Of a DNA stretch of 9,480 bases, positions 1 through 6,041 are shown piece by piece; the stretch's first letter is position 1, and each line of letters opens with the position of its first letter. The position numbers were made by a program, and so were the translations under genes. The notes beneath the pieces were generated by a model. The model saw only the letters and a program-made list of their open reading frames with translations. It did not search any database and was not told the DNA's origin. The stretch is from an uncultured Clostridia bacterium (GTDB lineage: Bacteria; Bacillota; Clostridia; RUG12999), in NCBI GenBank assembly GCA_938005345.1, contig CALLNG010000018.1, positions 1 through 9,480 on the forward strand, written 5' to 3'.

Positions 1-154
1 ATTCATTTTTTGACTTGATTAGCTGAAATGGGAAATTATCTATATCTTCCTTTATCAAACCAATTTCTTTTTTTAACGGGCCAAGGTCTTCTGTTGTTTT
101 CCCGCGTTTTGAGAGTATATACGCCTCATCTCCCGTTAAGCCACTTTTTCTCAT
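1..154 (-). CDS. Partial gene following the tail fibre block; possible fibre or tail accessory protein
   Basis: An ATG at 154-152 follows a strong ribosome binding site (GGAGGTG, spacing about 6) that directly abuts the stop codon of the previous gene. The frame stays open for 51 codons to the left edge, so only the N-terminus is visible. It begins MRKSGLTGDEAYILSKRG and continues with a Lys/Glu-rich stretch (LKKEIGLIKEDID) that would suit a helix or short coiled coil. From memory, N-termini with an LTGDEAY-like start are common in fibre or appendage proteins of gut Firmicutes phages, but this is weak support. Position after the fibre and two small genes also allows a lysis-module accessory. 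The gene is real on the basis of its start signals; function is not established. Confidence 0.6.
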   Translation of the reverse strand, partial: MRKSGLTGDEAYILSKRGKTTEDLGPLKKEIGLIKEDIDNFPFQLIKSKNE

Positions 155-167
155 GCTCTACACCTCC

Positions 168-407
168 CTAAAGTAAAAACCACTTGCTATCAGGGGCGTA
201 AAAGCCATATAATTCCCCTGTGTCTACGCATAACGCCGTCGAACCACTTGCAACATAATGAGGCAATTTATCTACCTCAGAAGACTTTCCCCAGTAATAT
301 CGCTTACTTCCGTCCGTATCTATGCAATCCCAGCCGCCTAAATCGTGTATAACATCTCCTTTGCGGTATGTCTGTCCATCAATAATTATTGTTCCACTAG
401 CTATCAT
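168..407 (-). CDS. Small conserved-type phage protein, 79 residues, function unknown
   Basis: The ATG at 407-405 has a clear ribosome binding site (AGGAGGCG, 5 bases upstream of ATG). The product is rich in aromatic residues and glycine: an N-terminal stretch resembling a short beta hairpin (TIIIDGQTYRKGDVI), a central GGWDCIDTDGSKRYYWGK segment, then KLPHYVASGSTALCVDTGE and an aromatic C-terminus ending in KWFLL. No signal peptide or membrane segment is visible. The turn-rich, Trp/Tyr-rich composition suits a small all-beta structural protein, such as a fibre-associated or carbohydrate-contacting subunit. I recall similar small proteins between fibre and lysis genes in Firmicutes phages, always without assigned function. 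It sits about 28 bases after the upstream small gene, in the same transcript. Confidence 0.8.
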   Translation of the reverse strand: MIASGTIIIDGQTYRKGDVIHDLGGWDCIDTDGSKRYYWGKSSEVDKLPHYVASGSTALCVDTGELYGFYAPDSKWFLL

Positions 408-435
408 GCTTTCGCCTCCTTATGCATAAATTGTA

Positions 436-705
436 TCAGATATCCTCTGCATCTTCGTAATCTGGAAGTGTTTTGAGATACTTATAAGCATCTTCAATAG
501 TCATATTCTCTTCATACTCTTTCTCATATGTAACAGCGGCTCTGTACGGTCTGTCACCGTTGCTTTCCATAGCTCTACCAATCTCATCTACATAAGATAC
601 TACAGCTATTGAATCATGACTGTTGATTGTAGACTGAATATATAATATTCTGTGATAATTAGTAACTACGCCGTCGCTTTGACGAATTTCTTTTTTTAAA
701 GCCAA
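436..705 (-). CDS. Small hypothetical phage tail-region protein, 89 residues
   Basis: The start is TTG at 705-703, supported by a GGAGGA site six bases upstream; that site is fused to the TAG stop of the fibre gene. The product begins MALKKEIRQSDGVVTNYHRI and ends in an acidic segment with DAYKYLKTLPDYEDAEDI. The first 60 residues look like beta strands and the last 25 like a helix. I recognise the general style (MALKKEI start, YHRI motif, C-terminal EDAYxYLKTL) from small proteins just downstream of tail fibre genes in many Firmicutes prophages. Their function is not known to me; a tail-tip accessory or fibre partner is the obvious guess from position. There is no signal peptide or transmembrane segment, so it is not a holin. 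Confidence 0.8.
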   Translation of the reverse strand: MALKKEIRQSDGVVTNYHRILYIQSTINSHDSIAVVSYVDEIGRAMESNGDRPYRAAVTYEKEYEENMTIEDAYKYLKTLPDYEDAEDI

Positions 706-719
706 TTTTATTCCTCCTA
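703..719 (-). promoter_or_regulatory. Stop codon fused to ribosome binding site, TTG start
   Basis: The fibre gene ends in TAG at 719-717 and this triplet is the first part of TAGGAGGA. Six bases later is the TTG at 705-703 that starts the 89-residue protein. No alternative ATG is available close to this site in the right frame, so TTG is the supported start. Confidence 0.75.
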
Positions 720-1910
720 TGAGAATGTTATCTTAATATTAGCATAGATGCCGCAAGGACTATTGTTTGTAACATCTGTAGTATTTGGCATTGTTGCAAA
801 TACATGGATGCAGCCTCCACTAAGCGTTGAGTGTACAGCATATTTGCTAGGTTTGACATATTTTGTTGACGAGCCACCATACAAATACTTATTATTTTGT
901 CGGACCATAAGCCCTTCCACACTTGTTACTGTTACCGTCGGGTTCCCAATTATTGGTTTTGATAATGGAATTATAAAAATGACATCCTTGCCGGAACTCG
1001 TAATATATCCAGCAGTACCAAAAGTTGCACTGATCGAATCGCCAGCGCAAAAATATGGTCTCCAAGTCCCTAAATAGGTGGATAAATATATTCTCCCTGC
1101 ATCCAACTTTATTACGTCCGAAGACACAATCTTTGTATTAGAGTTATCAGCATATATCCCATTTCCAATGCTTTCGTACAAATCAGTATAGGATGTTCCA
1201 CTTTTTACAGATAACGAGAGACTCATATTATCTTTTGCACTATCATAATATAATTCAAGCGCAGCCTTACCACCGGCATTAGTATTACCTGCATCTTTTG
1301 TTTGCTGTGTTGATACAACAATGTTGTTTTGTGACTTTACGACCGAGCCAGCGCCACTATAAACAGGGTCTCCGTCTTCATTCACTACTTTAATATCTGT
1401 AATTCCAAATCGTACAATTTCGCTGTTATTGTTGCGCACACACATTCCATTTGCGTCAAGTAACGCGTTCTGTCCAAGCGTATTTCCTCGCATATCACCG
1501 ACAACTAATCCAAGTCCTTCGATATATTTCATGAAGTTAGTTGCAACTTTAGCAGCCTCTGCTATCTTGTCTTCCTGACTGCTAAAGTTTTCCTCAGTAA
1601 TATCTTTAAAGTTCTCGTAGGATTTCTTTACCTTAGTAGCTGTCTTATTCGCTTTAATTGCAACAGAGTCATCTGTAGGTGGTGCTGTAATGTTTCCTGT
1701 TAACCATGCTTTTCCGCCGCTGACACGGATTTTTACTGTGTCACCTGTCTTACAATTAATTGCCATCTGTGCGGGGGTTTCATCTGCTCCACCGTCAATG
1801 TGGACATATGCTGTTTTTTCGTCAACCCGAAGGACTTTTGCGACTGTATCATATGCCTTTGTTTTGCTTTGCTTCATTGTCGAGGCAATCTCTTTTACAA
1901 AATCATTCAA
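717..1910 (-). CDS. Tail fibre / receptor-binding protein with N-terminal OB-like domain
   Basis: The 397-residue product has a modular layout typical of a tail-tip fibre. Residues about 20-78 form a compact beta-rich module (VAKVLRVDEKTAYVHIDG, then CKTGDTVKIRVSGGKAWLTG) resembling the OB-fold domains of tail spike and hub proteins; this would dock to the hub. Residues about 85-130 are Lys/Glu/Asn-rich and could form a trimeric coiled coil. Residues 135-280 are glycine- and asparagine-rich beta repeats of shaft type, including DANGMCVRNNNSEIVRFG. Residues about 283-397 form a C-terminal head ending NIKITFS, of a kind I recall from many gut-phage fibres, and this is the likely host-contacting part. 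The start is TTG at 1910-1908 with an excellent GGAAGAGGTGG site six bases upstream, overlapping the end of the hub gene by eight bases. No enzymatic motif is seen. Confidence 0.8.
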   Translation of the reverse strand: MNDFVKEIASTMKQSKTKAYDTVAKVLRVDEKTAYVHIDGGADETPAQMAINCKTGDTVKIRVSGGKAWLTGNITAPPTDDSVAIKANKTATKVKKSYENFKDITEENFSSQEDKIAEAAKVATNFMKYIEGLGLVVGDMRGNTLGQNALLDANGMCVRNNNSEIVRFGITDIKVVNEDGDPVYSGAGSVVKSQNNIVVSTQQTKDAGNTNAGGKAALELYYDSAKDNMSLSLSVKSGTSYTDLYESIGNGIYADNSNTKIVSSDVIKLDAGRIYLSTYLGTWRPYFCAGDSISATFGTAGYITSSGKDVIFIIPLSKPIIGNPTVTVTSVEGLMVRQNNKYLYGGSSTKYVKPSKYAVHSTLSGGCIHVFATMPNTTDVTNNSPCGIYANIKITFS

Positions 1911-1925
1911 TGCTTTCCACCTCTT
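1903..1925 (-). promoter_or_regulatory. Ribosome binding site deciding a TTG start for the fibre gene
   Basis: GGAAGAGGTGG ends six bases upstream of TTG at 1910-1908. The only nearby ATG, at 1906-1904, is in another frame and closes at TAA within a few codons. The TTG is therefore the best start for the fibre protein; the TGA of the hub gene lies at 1905-1903, inside the first codons of the fibre gene. Confidence 0.75.
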
Positions 1926-2916
1926 CCTTTGTGCGGCAACCGTGTTCCAGAGATAGTGTTTGTGATGTTATCCTAAATTTCCCAGTAAGGTTATGCCGCG
2001 GATAATTTAAAAAGACCACATCGCCTAAAAGAACGTCCTCGAAAAATCGCCGGCTGTACTGTATCGTTCTGGCAGGATTCTGCAATTCTTTTAGTTTTCT
2101 AACAGCATAAGCCGCTATGCTTTCCCCGGAGGATAATTCAACGCCTGTTTCCGATTTCCACACTTCCCTACCACGATTTACCGTTGATAAAAAGCTATCT
2201 GGACTATCATCCCTTGCAATAGCCGCTCCGTAATCATCGTGTATCGCCATGAAACAATTTGGTGTGTCATACCAATTAAATGTGTCTGTTACATCACACT
2301 CTATTATGTCGTTCGCGTTAATTCCCACCGTAAGACTGCTATTATTATCATTTGCGCAGATAACAATACTTCCATCGCCAAGTATTCGCATCCGCCAGCC
2401 AATGGCATCTAAAATATGCAGCGCCATTGTGAGCCTTGTTTCCCCATCTTCCGCAACGATATTATCTGTAGTTATCGGCGATGTTCCTTCGACATACACA
2501 GGGGCGGGGATGCAATCATTAAGCAGATTTTTAATCTGTTTTGCTCCGCTACCGGCTGGTGCATAATAGCCACGCGGCAGGATTACATCATCTGCCGGCT
2601 TGAGAACGGAATAACAGTCAATATTGTAAGTTTCTCTCACACCATCAAGCTTTCTTTCTGGGAAGGCGGTCAGGCCGGTAAATAGTGCTACTTTTGCTCC
2701 TGACCCTCCCTGTTTGGCTTGCAGGTAAATACGGACCCAGCACTCACTATCTGTTATCTTTTCTGTCATTGTGACGGAGGCAGATTCCCTTAAATCTGAC
2801 GTGCTGTCCCGGTCAATACTGCCCTCAGTAAATTCAAATTCTTTCTGGTCTGTCCACGTCTTGGGGTCAACCGTTGTCAAAATATATCTTGCTGAAAATC
2901 CTTTGCTCCAATCCAT
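1903..2916 (-). CDS. Tail hub / tail-associated protein (gp27-like, Tal-type hub)
   Basis: The product of 337 residues occupies the place after the tape measure and the distal-tail-position gene where siphophages encode the hub that closes the tail tube. It is beta-rich at the N-terminus (FSARYILTTVDPKTW; ASVTMTEKITDSECWVRIY), has a central helical segment around SGAKQIKNLLNDCIP, and ends in a basic and aromatic segment (RTIQYSRRFFEDVLLGDVVFLNY) followed by TGKFRITSQTLSLEHG. The order of duplicated beta domains with a late DxVxLxY strand fits gp27-like hub proteins, as does the GDVVFLNYPR motif. At 337 residues it is short, so it lacks the C-terminal peptidase or lysozyme domain that larger Tal proteins carry. 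I chose ATG at 2916 over GTG at 2919 because it lies about five bases after GAGGTG and forms a TGATG stop/start junction with the preceding gene. The assignment rests on context and style. Confidence 0.65.
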   Translation of the reverse strand: MDWSKGFSARYILTTVDPKTWTDQKEFEFTEGSIDRDSTSDLRESASVTMTEKITDSECWVRIYLQAKQGGSGAKVALFTGLTAFPERKLDGVRETYNIDCYSVLKPADDVILPRGYYAPAGSGAKQIKNLLNDCIPAPVYVEGTSPITTDNIVAEDGETRLTMALHILDAIGWRMRILGDGSIVICANDNNSSLTVGINANDIIECDVTDTFNWYDTPNCFMAIHDDYGAAIARDDSPDSFLSTVNRGREVWKSETGVELSSGESIAAYAVRKLKELQNPARTIQYSRRFFEDVLLGDVVFLNYPRHNLTGKFRITSQTLSLEHGCRTKEEVESIE

Positions 2917-5900
2917 CACATCACCTCGCTAGGATGCTCTGCGCTCCACTGTTCTTCCGTCACAGCGTCCAGTTCTTCCGAATCCACTTTTTTAATCGTT
3001 AGAGAGAAATCTGTCCGCATTTTGTTATCGTGGTCTTTTTTCTCCGACACCTGTATATCGCAGGAAAATGACGAGCCGTCTGGTGTCCTAACGTGACATA
3101 TTCCAGGATACGTTGCAAGCCGCCTCATTTGCTCAATCATCGTTGGTTCTGTTAGTGAGATACTTACTGCATCAATTTTTAAATCACGAGTGACTGCAGG
3201 ATTCCAGTCACCTTGTACGGAACCACCAAGATAAACTGTCCTCTCGAAATCTTTATCCCATGAGTTATCTAAATCAAGGTTATACTGGATTTCGATAGAT
3301 TCACTGTCAAAATCAATGATTGCCTTTTTATATTCTATGGAAAAATCGCTATACAACCATGCAAACGAGCTGTCTGACGTTATATAGTCGCCGTTAGCGG
3401 TTTTATTCACAACCAGTATGCCGCCGTACTCATTTAGTGCAGGATATGGATCAACATATTTCTGGCCATAGATTCCGTTTTCAAGAATCAACTCCGCCCT
3501 GTCTACGCTCATCCGGTACAAATCAAATGTATCCCCGTCAGCATATGTAGTTGGTTTAGCGACAACAATACTTGCTGTTTTATTGTCTGCAATCGTATTT
3601 ACAGTGGCCGTTGGTACTTCTGGCTGATGTTTCCACCGCACAACAAACGGTATCTTTTTTTCTGCCACATGGTCATAAATATCTGTAAATGCAATCTGTA
3701 TGCTGTACCTTGCACCGTCATCCATCTGCCCGATTAGGTCGCTTAAGCCAATAGCATAGCTGTCTGTTTCACTGCCAGTAAAACTAGCAATAATTTCATT
3801 GGCAAAATGTTGTTCCTTTAATCCGTCCGGGCGCAGAATATAATAATCCTCGTCCCTGACAATCGTTACTTTTGCTGTGCCAGCAGAATCCCCGAAGGAA
3901 GGGACTATTGTTAATGGTAGCTGCTCTAAATAATTTGTTGTACCTTCCGATGATTCTGGTACTGTCTGGTCGCTTGTTTCCGTGGTAACATCGCCAGAAT
4001 TATATGCAGTTGATTCCGAAACAAGATTTGTTGTCACGCTGTTTATCGCAGGTTTTGCAACAATTTCAACAGCCACAGAATCTGACCATGCCCCTTCCTT
4101 GCCTCCCTGTGCTGTAACCATTGCTTTTAAATAATGGATTTCTCCTACATTCCACAGATTGCTCAAAAGGCCACTTGCAGTATAGATTTTATTAATGTTT
4201 TCAATAGTTTCCGATAATGTCTCCATGCCGGAAGACATCATTAAAACAACGACGTTTCCATCTTTGCCTTTAACTGGCTCATCGTTAACCGCTTCCGCTA
4301 TTTTTATGCTCGCTTTGCTGTTTCCGGTATAGCCGACACTACAAATAACTGTGTCGTCCATACTAAGATAGTTTTCTGTTGTTGCTAATGTAGGTGTTGT
4401 TGGTGTCTCGCTCAGTGATACGGAAACCGTATCAGACCAAGGAGATAGCACTTCTTCGTCCCCGGACGTATCCCGCAATCTTACGCGGAAATAATATGTT
4501 TTTGCCGATTCTAGGGACCCGATATGCCACGTGGTTTCCCTGTCCTCCACGTCATAAGTAGTTGGGGCTTCCGTACTAATCCATGCGTCCTCGTGGTCTG
4601 CCCACGCAACGGTAGCCGCATCCGCATTTTTCCACGACCAATCCCATGTTAGTTCCACGGTATCAGATGCCACCGCCATTGCAGTTATATTTTTCGGTGG
4701 GACTGCAATCTTTCTTGTTTCCGAATAAATCCACCCAGACTGCATGAGAGGGCTAAGTTTGTAGGTAGTGCCAGTCGCTCCATTTTGAGGTGTGGAAGTT
4801 CCGGTAAAATTCTTGAGGGCAATCTGGTATTCAGCGCCGCCGGAAACGTCCGGACACGTAACTGTGATTGTGCCCTCTTTGTCGGTGACCGCAATAATGC
4901 CTTTTTCCTCGTTGTCTATTTTCATCCAGATTGCTGTTTTGGCGTCTGGAACCTCTGTATTTCGCTCAACGCTATTGATGGTAAGCGTTGTTCCCGTTGC
5001 CGATACCGTATCAAATGACGGGGATTTTAAAGCCCCTCGTGCCGCTACTCGTGGCTCGGAATACGCATATTTTTTATCGTGCGTACTTTGCACCCTTGTC
5101 CACATGATCTGGTCTTCCGCTATGCCGTCGTCCGTGTTAAAATCTGCTGACACCGTATAATCATGGTACGCAACAGTTACTCCAGTACTCCACGATGTGC
5201 CAGTATACCTCTCTCCACTTTCTGGCGTGTCTATGGCGTATTGTAACTCCATAGAATCCACAGGGCGGTCCCGTGGCGATGCCTGCACCCAGTTTGCCCA
5301 TACATAGCGGCTAGAGGAGCCTATCTCTTTGCTCCCTGTACTCTGTATATTTGGACGCTCTGGGATGCTGTAATAATGGTATGCATAGCTCCAACCGGAA
5401 TCTCCGGCACACCCTCTCGATTTTGCCCTTACAATACGGCAAAATGTCTTGTTTTGTGTCGGGGAACCATCCTCTGTTATCGCCCATGTGCCAGACGCTC
5501 CCGTATAGGATGCATTGGTAAAGCGAGCGTTTGCAATGGCGCCCTTATAGTTTGTCATTAATGCGGTCTGTACCTGCGTCCTTGCAAAATGCCTTGCATC
5601 ATTTGCCTCGTATGAGGTATTCCAAGTAAATGTACCTTTATTTGCGCCAGTATCATCAAGAGAATAAGAAACGGAAGGGGCATTTGGTGCATAAATGGTA
5701 AATGTCTTTGTGGAATGTGCGGCTGTATAGGTATGCTTTTTATCACTTTTTGTTTTGCCCTTTACCTTAAATTCTATCGCGTTTAATAATTTTGATGAGA
5801 CAGGATAATAATTTTTTGCATTAAGTGCTACCGTTTTTTTAGTTGCTGATTTTCCTACATTTATTTTCTTCCACTTTGTCCAATCCCATTTAGAAGCACC

Positions 5901-6041
5901 GGCGTTTTTTGTATGTAGACGATACCATAGCCACTGTCCATCCTCATATTTTTTCGCCGGTATTTTCCAAGATATTGTAAATTTCAAACCGTCTCTCGAT
6001 ATAGACAGACCGCTAGGAGCAGCAGACTTTTTCTTCGCCAT
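2916..6041 (-). CDS. Large fibronectin-III-rich tail-tip protein, possible distal-tail-like C-terminus
   Basis: This 1041-residue protein follows the tape measure directly, with a TAATG stop/start junction, and precedes the hub, so it holds the genomic place of the distal tail protein (Dit). The first two thirds consist of tandem immunoglobulin-like beta domains. The most canonical fibronectin-III unit is residues 447-547 (VPPKNITAMAVASDTVELTW, then SAKTYYFRVRLRD and SPWSD). Related units lie at about 10-115, 118-228, 228-340, 340-445 and 555-665. Residues 671-703 form a Ser/Thr/Glu-rich linker. From about 830 the character changes: a domain with KYVDPYPALNEYGG, then FERTVYLGG and GICHVRTPDGSSFSCDIQVSE, which I read as a distal-tail or tube-like beta sandwich. 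No signal peptide, transmembrane segment or catalytic motif is seen. FN3 domains in phage tails are usually thought to bind cell-surface sugars. Tail-tip placement is well supported by context; exact role is inferred. Confidence 0.75.
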   Translation of the reverse strand: MAKKKSAAPSGLSISRDGLKFTISWKIPAKKYEDGQWLWYRLHTKNAGASKWDWTKWKKINVGKSATKKTVALNAKNYYPVSSKLLNAIEFKVKGKTKSDKKHTYTAAHSTKTFTIYAPNAPSVSYSLDDTGANKGTFTWNTSYEANDARHFARTQVQTALMTNYKGAIANARFTNASYTGASGTWAITEDGSPTQNKTFCRIVRAKSRGCAGDSGWSYAYHYYSIPERPNIQSTGSKEIGSSSRYVWANWVQASPRDRPVDSMELQYAIDTPESGERYTGTSWSTGVTVAYHDYTVSADFNTDDGIAEDQIMWTRVQSTHDKKYAYSEPRVAARGALKSPSFDTVSATGTTLTINSVERNTEVPDAKTAIWMKIDNEEKGIIAVTDKEGTITVTCPDVSGGAEYQIALKNFTGTSTPQNGATGTTYKLSPLMQSGWIYSETRKIAVPPKNITAMAVASDTVELTWDWSWKNADAATVAWADHEDAWISTEAPTTYDVEDRETTWHIGSLESAKTYYFRVRLRDTSGDEEVLSPWSDTVSVSLSETPTTPTLATTENYLSMDDTVICSVGYTGNSKASIKIAEAVNDEPVKGKDGNVVVLMMSSGMETLSETIENINKIYTASGLLSNLWNVGEIHYLKAMVTAQGGKEGAWSDSVAVEIVAKPAINSVTTNLVSESTAYNSGDVTTETSDQTVPESSEGTTNYLEQLPLTIVPSFGDSAGTAKVTIVRDEDYYILRPDGLKEQHFANEIIASFTGSETDSYAIGLSDLIGQMDDGARYSIQIAFTDIYDHVAEKKIPFVVRWKHQPEVPTATVNTIADNKTASIVVAKPTTYADGDTFDLYRMSVDRAELILENGIYGQKYVDPYPALNEYGGILVVNKTANGDYITSDSSFAWLYSDFSIEYKKAIIDFDSESIEIQYNLDLDNSWDKDFERTVYLGGSVQGDWNPAVTRDLKIDAVSISLTEPTMIEQMRRLATYPGICHVRTPDGSSFSCDIQVSEKKDHDNKMRTDFSLTIKKVDSEELDAVTEEQWSAEHPSEVM
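3933..4031 (-). other. Ser/Thr/Glu-rich linker within the FN3-rich tail protein
   Basis: Residues 671-703 of the 1041-residue protein are almost all Ser, Thr, Glu, Asp, Asn and Gly (for example TTETSDQTVPESSEGTTN), with few hydrophobic residues except isolated Val and Tyr. It separates the fibronectin-type array from the C-terminal third and most likely is a flexible hinge. Confidence 0.55.

Noticed and set aside
408..435. ATGCAT-centred palindromic bases between the two small genes as a regulatory site
   Set aside because: The palindrome is very short, the gap is 28 bases and mostly ribosome binding site, and no -35/-10 pair or hairpin with a T run is visible.
748..1077. A 109-codon plus-strand frame opposite the fibre C-terminus
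   Set aside because: It is antisense to a well-supported protein domain, composition is not protein-like in any family sense, and every neighbouring gene is on the minus strand.
1677..1853. OB-like module of the fibre taken as evidence for a contractile-tail spike (gpV/gp5 type)
   Set aside because: No sheath, LysM-type baseplate or wedge genes are present in the window, and such modules also occur at the start of siphophage fibres and hubs.
4685..5160. Several 70-120 codon frames on both strands within the FN3-rich gene
   Set aside because: They overlap a 1041-codon frame with clear domain structure and have no start signals of their own.
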